Shown here in pieces: positions 30,351 through 41,694 of a stretch of 64,000 nucleotides of DNA. The notes beneath the pieces were generated by a model. The model saw only the letters and a list, made by a program, of their open reading frames with translations. It was not told where the DNA came from and did no database searches. Each line of letters begins with the position of its first letter. Within the stretch, counting starts at the first letter, position 1. The translations under genes were made by a program, and so were the position numbers. Source of the stretch: Wuchereria bancrofti (Eukaryota; Nematoda; Chromadorea; Rhabditida; Onchocercidae); the NCBI GenBank assembly GCA_005281725.1, contig SSBO01000012.1, positions 19,791,060 to 19,855,059 on the forward strand, read 5' to 3'.

Positions 30351-33118
30351 AGTTGTTAGTCCTAGATATGAATATGAAAATAGCGTTAAATGATCATTTT
30401 TTGTAAAAGAATTACTAATGGCATCTTAATTCTCAATTCAAGCGAAATATTTCTTAGATAAATTAAAACATAAGTATGTCTCAATTACTTTAATTATTAG
30501 TGACAATTTTTCTCGGTCTCACAATATCTAATTGCAATGAAAGATGAAGAAAAAAACTTGACCTATATTTTTTTTTCTCGGTCTCACAGTATCTAATTGC
30601 AATGAAAAAAACTTGATCTATATGTTTAGCTTATTTAATTATTCACTTGATAAACAAATAAAAGAAACCATCCATCTCTAAATGGGTCAAGTTTCTAAAT
30701 GAATTTAACTATTCTTTTTCAGATACTGTATTTTTTCAGATACTTTTTCAGATACTGTACATTTCTGATCAACGTATGATTACATTTCATCTAATATCTG
30801 ATAAATTTACTATCACATTTCAATTCAGTTAAACATAAATTATGCTTCACTATATTGTAGCTGAAATATGATAGTAAACTTATCAAATATTACAAAAAAA
30901 AGTTAGCTTATCAGATAATGCAAAATTAATTTAGACATTTTCACTACTTATCAATAGACATACTTTAAGCAATGAGTGCTTCAAATTAAAAAATGAAATC
31001 CATAAACCATTACTTTTAAAATGTTTCGTATGACGAATGAATGGTGTCAGACGTAAAAAACCTGAAATTAGTTGAGGAAATAAGTTTTCTACAGAGAAAT
31101 AAATTTGCTCTCACTAGAAATGGTTATAAGTGGCAAAGGTAGAAAAAGATTAACCATTTTAAAGTTACTAGTTATCTTTCTTCTTTCTTTTTGAAATTAC
31201 TCAAACTAAAGAAAGCACTTCGCATACTTAATACTCAATAAGAAACTATTCTCAAATTACTAACAAAACTTTTTAAAACTTTTATTTGGAAAAACTTTGG
31301 TGGCAAAATATTATGCCCGAAATATAATCACAAATTCAAATTAGGAATATCAGTCGATACAAACAATATGCAACAATTATGCATAATGGCAATCTTTATT
31401 CACCAATAATTTTAATATTGAATTAAAAATTAAGCTAAGCTAATTAGGCTGAAAGGATGGAAACTAAATGAAGAGACCATTTATTTGTATACTTTAAATA
31501 TTACGAAAAGCCACAAAAATTTCATCACACCTCGCATCTGTTAAATAAACAAATTGTCGTCAGAAATACTATCTATACATTCACGCTTGCTTAATCTGAA
31601 ATATTAATACTAAATGTAATGTATGGCAAAATTGACAGTGTAGTAAAAATATATCAAGAAAAAGAAAAACGAACTAAAAATAGGTCACAAATGAAGATAA
31701 ATTACTTTAAATAGCCGAAAAATAAATTCCATAAAAATAGATCAACAAAAACAAATAATGTCAAACTTCGTCGCCCCCTCCCTACTATAAAAGAAATTAG
31801 CTGATGACGATAATGGCATTTAAATAGAATAACGCAACTTTAAACTAATAAAAATTATATTCTTGACTTTATCCGACTACTACTAAATGATCAACCTGTG
31901 TTTTTAAAAAATATTTATGCATAAAAAAATACATGTTAACCATATCATACAAAAATATGACATATTAATGGGATAGAGGAGCTTCAGCTGTATGAAATTG
32001 AGCATTAAGTGATTTTTCAAAATATTAACAATTAAAAAAGACAACAGTGTAAGTTAACTTTCATATATACGAAGAGGGAATAATTAAACAATCATAATAA
32101 ACTCGTTTCAACATTTCCGATGATAGCATAAGTATTTCATTTCATACGAGCAAATTGATAGGTATAACCTTCGGAAAAAAATTTTTTTTAACCATCGAAT
32201 AAGCACAAATGTAGAAAGTAAGGAAATAGTCAATCTCATTAATATAACACAAATATTACTAACAGCAAATAAATATTTCCATATTTTCGAGGAACTATTG
32301 ATAAAACAAATATGACTACTTTTTTTAATGATAAAACAATGAATGGAAGGTTTGTTTTTTTCGTTTCTTTTCCTTTATAATGAGAAATTTCACCCAACAA
32401 ATACGAAAATATTCTGTTAATAATTAATAACAAAATACCAGCTGATAGACCTTATTACTATGAAATTTTTTACCAATGAAATTTTTTGTTAATGTTGCTT
32501 TTGAAGAAGAACAATAATAAATGACAAAAACAACGAACTGCTGAACAGATAGTATAATAAATGGGCGAAAAAAGGAAAAAAAAACCGCAGTTGAAAAAAA
32601 AGAGAAATTGGGAAATAATACTTTACTGAACATAAAAACCGGATTTCCTGTTAATGAGAAATTTATTACCCGCAAATTCGGTAGTGTTGTCAAAATGATA
32701 AAAAACGTTTTTGTCAGGCAATTCAATGCGAATTCAATGGAAACAAAAACTCCCAAATCCCATTTGAAAAACATGAAAATTCTAACATATTATTACAACC
32801 CTATAATGGATAATATTCTTCCTGAATTCGCTTTTTGTTTTTTGGAAACATGATTCATGCCATCTCGAGCTCAATAATGTTAATCATATTCATACATAAA
32901 TTTATTAATAACAAGAAATTATAAGAGACTATCATTTAAAAACCAACTTTTCTCTAATCGAAACAAAAAGATATCATAAAAAAAAATATTAGTATGAGCA
33001 AAACATTATCACTATAAAAGGGTTATTTTAACAGATCTATATAACGACAAAGTGAACGAAAAGAATAAACTAATATTAATATAACATACTATGTATCATT
33101 TTCTGCTAGAACTGACAC
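30351..33118. other. Gap between the aminopeptidase and succinyl-CoA synthetase genes
   Basis: It contains a roughly 65-base tandem duplication (30511-30624) whose second copy lacks several bases, three close copies of TTTCAGATACT near 30717-30760, and a possible alternative 5' exon at 31061-31014. AATAAA at 32907-32902 on the minus strand, about 210 bases beyond the suca-1-type stop codon, is a plausible polyadenylation signal. The frames at 32424-32774 (-) and 32608-32853 (+) overlap on opposite strands and neither shows a domain. Confidence 0.5.
31014..31061 (-). other. Candidate alternative 5' exon of the aminopeptidase gene
   Basis: On the minus strand a TTTCAG acceptor precedes 48 bases that end at an AAAA|GTAATG donor. 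Read with one carried base, the exon encodes FLRLTPFIRHTKHFK, basic and without acidic residues. It joins the next exon at its CTAG acceptor in frame, through Arg-Leu-Thr-Thr, to the annotated Met. That would add a mitochondrial-type presequence. No start codon was found in it or in an obvious upstream exon, so it may instead be 5' UTR or chance. Confidence 0.25.
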
Positions 33119-36100
33119 TTAAGAAGGAAGCTGGAAGGAGATATCAACTGGTACGGATCGTGCTAGTTGAATTATTTCTGATAATTTTACAACCATTTTT
33201 GCAGCTTGATCTAAGTCGTCGCATGAAATCATTCGCAAGTTAGCAGCTGCAATCAATGCTTTGGCATCTTCAACACGAGTACCTGAAAAAAAAAACTTTT
33301 TTTCTTCCCACTGGTTTACACAGGATCCAAACTTATCTATTAAACCATCTCTGTTCCCAACTTTTTCAAGCTTAATAAATTTAAGTGAAAAAAAGACAAA
33401 TATAGGACAATATAAATGATATGAAAGGATTAAAACGCAAAAAGAAAATAAAATAAAATCAATAACAAGCTAAAAATATAACTAAAACTGAGACAAACAT
33501 GTTCATAAAGAGAATCTGATCCACAATGATTCATCAGAGATGAAAAAAAAAGAAGAAAAAGTTAACCTTGCAACCGAACAACAACAGGAATCTTGAGCTG
33601 AAGTTCACTGACAGCGTTGATCATACCTTGCGCAATGACATCACAACGCATGATACCACCAAAGATATTCACAAGGATGGCATTAACCTGAAACAAAACA
33701 AAACATGCAAAACAAAAACTTGACAATACTATAATATTTACGATATAACTTCCATTGATTTCTCATAAATTGTCTTTTGGCTCCATTAAATTTCTCGAAA
33801 AAGAAAAACGTAGGTGAAAAATGTCTTCCACAATTTCTTAATTAGAAATACGAAAAACTTCCTACTTTATCTTTATCAGCAGTGATAATCCGAAAGGCTT
33901 CAGCAACTTGTTCAACGGTAGCACCACCCCCAACATCAAGAAAATTCGCTGGGTCACCACCATGAAGTTTAATTATATCCATAGTTGCCATTGCTAATCC
34001 AGCTCCATTCACTGAAATTTGCATGATTTCGTAGCACATTTCGTACTTAAAATATCAGAAATCCTAGCAACCCTCTAAGTCCCTAATGAAATAGTTACCA
34101 AAATTATGAAAAAAAAACCTTACCCATACAACCAATGTTACCATCCAGTCGAATATAATTAAGATCAGCTTTTGCTGCACGCAATTCCAGAGGATCCTGT
34201 TGCTGCTGATCTTCCATAGCAAATAATTCTGTTTGTCGATGACTCGCATTTGAATCAACATTCAGCTTACAGTCCAAACAATATACTTTAAAAAAGAATT
34301 TAATAAGGGATTTAGTGAAAATTTCTGAGGTTATCTGTTTGGATGTTTTACTTTTTTGATTTGATTCATTTTACAGGTAAACTAAACACTATTTTTCTTT
34401 AAATAACAATAAAAACATCTAAGATGAACACATTTTAAATCTAACTTCCCATAACTAGATATGTAAACATAATCTTTTTTTAATGCTAATTTTAATAATT
34501 AGATAAGTAAGCACTAATTTTTTGCTTGATCAACTAAGTCATCCCAATCGTGTAATTTCGATATTTCATCTAATTAAATTAATTTAAATAGATATCGCGT
34601 TAGAATTCTCGCCTTCACATTCAACTTCTTACTTCAACCATACCACGAACTATCAAAAAGATATAAAGAGAAGATAAGTTCTAACGAAGTCAAGTCGAAT
34701 GATCATTCTCATCGATACAAATTGACAGCTTATCCATTGTAGTAATAATAGTTATCAGACTGGAGTTAGAAAATTAAAAGATTGAGAAAAGACAAATAAA
34801 TAGAGCTGGTAACAAATGCATAAGGGGAAAGATTAATTCCTGAGATCAACAAGAAAAAAGTGCAATTATTTACTAAAGCATATGAAAGACAGTTTGAATT
34901 TTGACAAAAACAATGTTATCTAATTTATAACATCATTTGGCTTGATTGAACTAATCGTTCAGCATTTTTCTGAAAAACTACTACTTTGTGTTCCATAACT
35001 GAAGTTTTCTCATTAGCATTAAATGATTTTATGAAGATATTCTGCAGTAATTTTCAATATGATTGAGAAAAGAATATGCGAAGATTATGTGATTGCTATA
35101 TGATTTTCAAAAATTCAAACAACTTTTATAATTCAAAAATGATCTGCCTATGTAACCAACATACGTATGTATGTCTGTATTCGCTATGACCGACCTAAAA
35201 AGCCCGTTATCACTGCAAACATAAACTGACAGTGTCGTTAAAATTTGCCGCACATAAAACTTCTCATCTCTCATAGCATAATGCAATATCTCAGTGAATA
35301 TTATGAACAGCACCGCATTGAAAACCCAAAGATAGAAATCCAAAACTTAATTAAAAAACTAACGTTTTCCATTGATATCTTCCGCCATTGGGTTGATTTC
35401 AATAAGTGTTGCATCATATTTAATAAATAAGTTGTATAACTTCTTAAAAATGTCCGCTGCTTGTATTCTGAGGTCATCCTGAAAATCCCAGTTATCATTT
35501 TCATTCCACCATACCAGAGCTAATATAATCTGGGATACTCAGGTTTTATTTCACATTTGTACTGGAAAACTTTTTGTAATCTTGGCGACCTAGGCGGGAC
35601 AAACAATATCGGAGCTAACTCTGGTATGGTGTATGTGGGATTGTATAGAATGAGTTTCTGATTTGCTAGCGGATTCTTCTACTTCGATTACGCTTAAATG
35701 AAGCTAAAGAAAGAAATACCCTTTTAGTTTCAAAAACAACAAGAAAAAACCTTGAAACCCATACGATGGGCCATTGAACTGGCTTCCGCATCTTTCATGC
35801 CTTCAAATATATTAATTGGACATTTGACGATAGCGTTGGGATCTTTCGCTGCCACTTCTTCAATGTTAACGCCACCTTTTGATGAACCTATAGCTACTGG
35901 ACCCTGTAATAATGTCTGTTTTGCTCAGAAGATAAAGACAGTGAATAAAGGGAAATAAGATGTCGAAAAAAAAAGTGCGCAAAATTGGACTGAAAAGTTA
36001 TATTCAACTAAAATGAAAGAAGATAGCAATGTACAAATTAAAGGACAAATGAAAGATAAAAAAGAAATTAAGCTTGTGTTTAGAAAATAAAACTTTATGA

Positions 36101-37802
36101 TATGACTTACTCCGGTATGTCTATCCATTGTAATAGAAAAGTAGAATTCTCGTCGTGTAAACAATCGTTTGCAAATCATTACTTCATCACAAAGTTTACC
36201 AGATGCACCTGTTTGTTTGGTGAAAATTTTCGAACCCAACATCATTGAAGCCTTTTCACGTGCTTCTTCAGGACTAGAAAATTTCGCATGGTATACCAAG
36301 AGTATGAAACAATAATGTTTTATTCCGTCGCATTCCTTATTTTTTCTAAAGAAAAGTTAAAAAGGAACTTACGAAAAAACGAGTTGTACTCCACCTTCCA
36401 AGCCTGACTCAAAATATCCCTTTCCTCGTCCACCGGTCAATACTTGAGCTTTTACAACGAGATCTTTGCCACCTGCAACACTACAATGGTTGAATAACGT
36501 ATACGACTGACAATTGTACAGACTGACAATTAATTTATTATTATTATAGTCATTCATCTCAATCAACACAGCCAATTCATCTCAACCAATGCATTCAGCT
36601 GAATAATACAAAATTCACTTTTCAAGAACAATTTGAAAGTCATCTCACAGCAGCATTCTGCTAATTGAGAGCAACTAATCGCAGTAGAATTTTTGAGAAC
36701 ATTAATTTATGATGAACGGAATGCAAAAATTACACCAACTTATAGCGTAATTCCTACATTTTGTCCATATGAGATTAATAATTGCATAAGACTTCGCTGT
36801 TTCTGTATATATATAAACCTACCAATTTTTCGAGCTTCATCATATAATTCATCAGCATTTCGAGAAACACCAAATGGTGCAACGGGTATGTCAGCCTGTT
36901 TAAGTAGCGATATACCTTGATGTTCTTTAAGACTTAGTTTGCGTACAGCTGGTACCAAAGCCTGTAGGAAACAATAAAGATGATCAAAATAAAATCTGAG
37001 CAAGTACTTCCAGAATATCGTTTCATTACTGGACTGGATATCTACAGAATCATTTAACAACAAGCCCTCATCCTATTCTTCAGTCTAATTGACAAAAAAC
37101 AAGAAATTCTTTGAAATATGAAGTAAAATCAACCATTTCCGAGACTACACTTCTATAGCGATTAATGATAAATCTCAAAGAATCATACCTACAAGATACC
37201 AATTTGGGTTATAAACTTTATTACATCCTTTTTTCTTTCTGTTTCAAATCGAATATTTTGTAGAAATTATGAAATTAACCTTATAGACTTTCAAGAACAA
37301 TTTCTGATCCTGACGGAACATTCTTCACGTTACCGATGAATGTGAGAGAATAAATACTAATCTGAAAACAACATATACGGGCGGTAATACGAACTGATCA
37401 CTTTATACAAATCAAAACATTAGACAAAGTAGAAATGGTCATTATTTAAATAAAAGAGCAGTGTCGAAACTATTAATTACCAATTTCAATAAATTCAGCA
37501 GAAATGATTCAGGAATCATCCAAGAACATCACATAAGGTTTAATATTAGAGCTAACATAAAGTAATTATATGAAACAACTACAACACTTATTTGGTTAAT
37601 AGAACATCCTTCCTTTGCACTTCCATCCATTATAAGCAAAGTTTTAGACGAAAAAAAACTAGCAAGCATCAATCAAGCTAATAAATACCTTACAAGTAAT
37701 AAGAATGATGTAACAATTCCAACAACCTCCTCTCCGGCTATTGCACTGCACGCAGTCCACCAGCACATATTGCAAGAAATGTGTTTGCAGTATGCAACGC
37801 AT
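33119..37802 (-). CDS. suca-1: Succinyl-CoA synthetase beta subunit, ADP-forming, mitochondrial
   Basis: Ten exons: 37802-37689 (tentative), 36961-36823, 36472-36373, 36273-36111, 35903-35751, 35478-35364, 34285-34124, 34011-33866, 33687-33567 and 33282-33119. They give about 458 residues, close to human SUCLA2 (463). Phase is continuous throughout. Recognisable blocks in order are [38 protein letters not shown] (ATP-grasp), [107 protein letters not shown] and [18 protein letters not shown]. The last block matches the ATP-specific form rather than the GTP-specific one. With the alpha subunit it converts succinyl-CoA, ADP and phosphate to succinate, CoA and ATP in the TCA cycle, and in helminths it also works in anaerobic succinate metabolism. 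Exon 1 is uncertain: its 38 residues contain six cysteines, unusual for a transit peptide. Confidence 0.93.
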
Positions 37803-39414
37803 TTCCCAGATTGCACCTGTCGATTGTTTAGTATACTTATGAATAAATTTATCAATAAATTTATAGGAAATTTTATTGATAAATGGTCAATAAATAATAA
37901 TAATAAACTACACATACTGACAAGTTCGTTTAAAAACGAATGAATTGTGCACAAAGAATTATTTCGTTAATAAGCTTGATGTTTTCATTACAAATTTGTC
38001 ATTTTGGCTTTGATAATGTGTAAACAGACACACTGCAGTATTCGAAGTGATGAAAAATAGTTGCAAGTGAAATATCCTTCTTAGATTAAATTAAACTTAT
38101 TGTTTAGTTAAAAGTATCAAGTACTTCGTTAAAGTTATAGTTTTAGTTAAGCAAAAAAATAGCAGATTCTCTTTTTAGCCAAGAAGTTCTAATTTTTTTT
38201 TTTTTGTTTATAAATAGTTTATCTGAACAAAAGCTTTTCTCTTAAATATTTGAAAAATTAAATATTTTACTGGAGCTTTTTATTTTGCAACACTTTTCTT
38301 TTTTTCTTCCAAAAAAATAAAAAAATGAAACTTTTAATAGAAAAACATTCTTTTTTTTTGGAAAAAACTTGATAGAAAAAATTCGGGAGAAAAAAGAATG
38401 CTCAAATTTTTTTTGATCTTGGATCCAGCAAAAGACCAAATAAAGCTCGTATTTTTGAACTTGCAATTTTAATAACAATGCTAAGTTTGGGCATAGATAA
38501 GATGATAAGCACAATTGATAAAATTACATAAGGAATTGCATCATTTGTAAATTTTTTTTGTTTTATTTTTTTAACAACTTTGCATAAATCATACTTTTAT
38601 GCATTTGATAATGTTTACATGATAGCTTCACAGCAAATGTCAAATACATGATACTCTTTACACTGTTTGTTTCCACAAATACTAAATTGTGCGTACATGC
38701 ATCACATGTCATCATTTAACAAATGATAAGTCGGACTGATAGTTTTGATGAAATACTTAAAGGTATAAGACTGAATTTTTCATTAATGGTAAACAGTAAT
38801 TATAGTCATTCGTAATTTTATTTACTATGCATTTCTTTTCACCACTACAAATGAAGTAATGAATAAAAGAAAAAACCATATATGAATTAAAAAATTGAAA
38901 AAAAAAAATGTGTTTGAAATACTGCCTTCTTTTTTAATAATTTCTCACTACTTCTCACTTTTTCTTTCTTCTTTGAAGTGTAACAACATTTTTAGTAATA
39001 TTCTGAATCAAGTATTTACCAACTTATCTTTATTTCTTTCTATTATTAATAAAAAGATTTATATATGATGGAATATATAAAAAACTTTACAGAAATTACT
39101 TATTTTTGTGAGCAATAGATTTTTTTTCTTATGCAAAATAAGACAGAAAACAAATAAAAATTAATAGAATGTAGGACTTCAATTTCAAGACTAATTTAAA
39201 TAGTGCGATATAAAACAAACCAATGATGAAACAGAATAGATGAACAAATTTAATGACCAAAACTTGAAAAACAACAACGGTAAAAAGCGATTATAATAAT
39301 AGTAATAACAATCTGAATTCGAAAATTATAACAAAGATAATAAGATTACAAATAACTTTTACAATTTTTTTCTTTATTTGTTTATTGGATTTTAATACAT
39401 TAATCCTGTTCATC

Positions 39415-39450
<36 letters not shown>

Positions 39451-39487
39451 GTTATTATTATTATCATCATCATCCTCGTCATCTTCC
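37803..39487. other. Intergenic region upstream of the succinyl-CoA synthetase gene
   Basis: It is AT-rich with poly-T runs. A minus-strand frame over 37673-37954 overlaps tentative exon 1 in another register. AATAAA at 39378-39373 (-), about 110 bases past the stop of the neighbouring membrane-protein gene, is a likely polyadenylation signal. No other gene was found. Confidence 0.5.
39418..39479. repeat. ATT microsatellite grading into ATC units
   Basis: More than ten ATT units followed by ATC repeats lie just beyond the stop codon of the minus-strand gene ending at 39488, presumably in its 3' UTR. The Ile-rich and Asn-rich frames here are repeat translations. Confidence 0.9.
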
Positions 39488-40336
39488 TCACCAATTTTTT
39501 TTGATTTCAATAGCATTTTCATAAAGTATGCTTCTAGGTATTTGTAAACGTGCTATATTTCGACCATATTCATCTGTTGATTCACAAATTTCTGTACTTG
39601 ATACTGTTGTTTTGAATGGTTCGATTGATATTGTCCTTTTTAAATATTTATAGGAAAGAAAAAGTTAATATTCTAATAAAATTAAAAAAAAAAAAGGATT
39701 AATATGTGAAGAGATTACATGCAGTTTCAATTGCTATATTAAATAAAAGAAATATCTTTCAAGTATGTAATTAAAATTATTTTAATATAACTATTTAATA
39801 TATATCGTTTCTTCTTGTATTTCATTTCTTTTTTAATTTCAATGTTATATATATTATTTGATAATAATATTTGTTCGATAAGCAAAGAAAAAAAACTGAT
39901 TTCGAAATAAATTTAATAAAGTACTTTGCTGTTGGTCGCATATTTCTTGATGTGTCCATATTTATTTGTTGTTTACATAATTGATGAATCATTTTATACT
40001 TTTCTTTCGTCCTTTTCATTAATTCATCGAACTGTTGAACTTGCTTTTGTGCTCGCATCATTTCACTGAAAAAAAAAATTGGAAATAACTGATTTACTAA
40101 AATATTGACGTAGGCATAATGCAATTAAAATTTATTTCGCTGTAATCAAATTTTTAATAAGAAATTGTTTAAGTTTGTTTCTGTTAAAATATTGGATATT
40201 TTACAAGCAAAATTAAACTAAAAAATACTTTCGTCGTATATAATAGCGTATTATAATAACAATAATAGTTATGAAAAAAACTATGGATGCCATCGTTATT
40301 AAAACAATTCCAACAATTTTTAAAACATTTTTCGAT
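39488..40336 (-). CDS. 3' part of an unrecognised single-pass membrane protein
   Basis: Three exons join in phase: 40336-40229, 40065-39925 and 39635-39488 (stop TGA). The first encodes one transmembrane helix (NVLKIVGIVLITMASIVFFI and onward) closed by a basic stop-transfer RYYIRRK. The second and third form a tail of about 98 residues with a Gln/Lys-rich, coiled-coil-like stretch (AQKQVQQFDELMKRTKEKYK) and a C-terminus ending EIKKNW. The phase of the first exon shows that at least one upstream exon is missing; I could not place it with confidence in 40337-40800. The last acceptor (TTTAAAAAG) is weak, though phase and protein-like sequence support it. I recognise no family. Confidence 0.55.
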
Positions 40337-41694
40337 CTGAAAGATTTTGCTTCCTCTTTTTCATTTTAAAAATATATTCTCATTGGTAATTTCATTATTC
40401 GATTCAATTTATCCGCTTGTTTTGAAAATATTTGTAACAATATTTCCCACTACGTTGAAAATTATTGATTGCTTAAAATAGTTGACTTGAAGATGATATC
40501 ATTATCAATGCTAATCTATTAGCAATTGTTAATAGATAATTTTGGAGCCATTTGATTCATTATTAATTTCATTGGAATTATTGTCATACTCGTAATGATT
40601 GCAACATAACTATTACAACCTTACATTGGCATATATATGCCGTTGAACAAAAATAAACAGTCACCACTGAACAAAAGTATACAATCATTTTATAAAGACA
40701 ATTAAAACTTTCAAATATGCAAACTTTTTGACGTTTCAATTTTTTAATAAATTTAAAAGTTAGTTAGACAACCTACCTATGAGAACAAGTAATTTATCGT
40801 ATGCTCACATACTTACTATTACTAAAAAACTGGAAGAATTTAACAGTAAGAATTTATTTTTATATCATTTTCGAAAAAAAAGCGCATTTTCCTGGTAAAA
40901 TTTCTACACGTTGAAAAAAAATTTTTTATGCATTAAAATTTTCAATGCATTTATGCAAATTTTTGCGCAGAGCTATAAAAATATTTTAATACATGTAATT
41001 TGTTCATTTTTACAATATCAAATAGGCTTATTCGGTGATTTCATATTTGCTAACCAGCATCAATTAATCAAAAATGGATTACCGAAAAATGATGATGGAA
41101 AAGTTCCAAAAAATGGTTCATATTACATCTCAATTCATTAATTGAATCAGTGATGCTAAGTAAAAATGTATTCCTTAAAATTATACATAATCAGTTAATT
41201 TGAATCTCAAATTTGACTCATCTTAATATAATAATATTTGTGTTGGTGTTGGGCTAATTTGACATATTAAAAGCAAGGAATATAATCAAAGTTTTCGGGT
41301 AAATTTACTTTCGGAGGAAATTTTTTTTTTAAATGACAAAGAGAATAAATATAAATGGAGTATCAAAAGAGATTTCCAGAATTTTACTACGAAATTTCAG
41401 AGATTACGTCAAAAAGAGATACGCAATGCAGCAGTGAATAAAAAGGAACCTGCACCAGATAGTTCGTCAATTCAATTATTAAAAATCGCATTTTTATAAT
41501 TTTTTATTTATTTGATTTTTTCAGTCATTGCTAAATTACAAATAAAAACGATGACAAGAATAATTCAAATAATTTTACAGTTTGTAATTGGATGCATTAA
41601 TTATTGTTTTTAACTAATGAAATAGGGAAGAAATGCTTTTTAAAAGAAAAAAAAAATATTTTCTCAAATACTTCATTTTATTTCAAAAAAAAAA
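40337..41694. other. Divergent spacer with two coding-like fragments
   Basis: It lies between the minus-strand membrane-protein gene and the plus-strand phosphatase, and probably holds missing 5' exons and promoters of one or both. One fragment on + (about 41023-41141) reads LFGDFIFANQHQLIKNGLPK and onward to a stop after SIH; the other is described at 41263-41500. Confidence 0.4.
41263..41500 (+). CDS. Unassigned coding-like open frame without a start codon
   Basis: From a stop at 41260-41262 an open frame runs to TAA at 41498-41500. It reads about 78 residues with balanced, charged composition (for example KWSIKRDFQNFTTKFQRLRQ and NKKEPAPDSSS), unlike the Phe/Leu/Ile-rich chance frames nearby. 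It has no ATG, so it would be an internal or terminal exon. AATAAA follows near 41541. It could be the last exon of an undetected plus-strand gene or an upstream exon of the phosphatase. No family is recognised. Confidence 0.3.

Noticed and set aside
31499..31552. ATG directly after an AACAG acceptor encoding MRGVMKFLWLFVIFK on the minus strand, considered as a first exon of the aminopeptidase
   Set aside because: Its phase-0 donor does not join in frame to the candidate exon at 31061 or to the exon at 30361; both joins give a stop within a few codons.
32424..32853. Overlapping open frames on both strands
   Set aside because: They overlap antisense, have no splice context or family resemblance, and lie in the 3' side of the succinyl-CoA synthetase gene.
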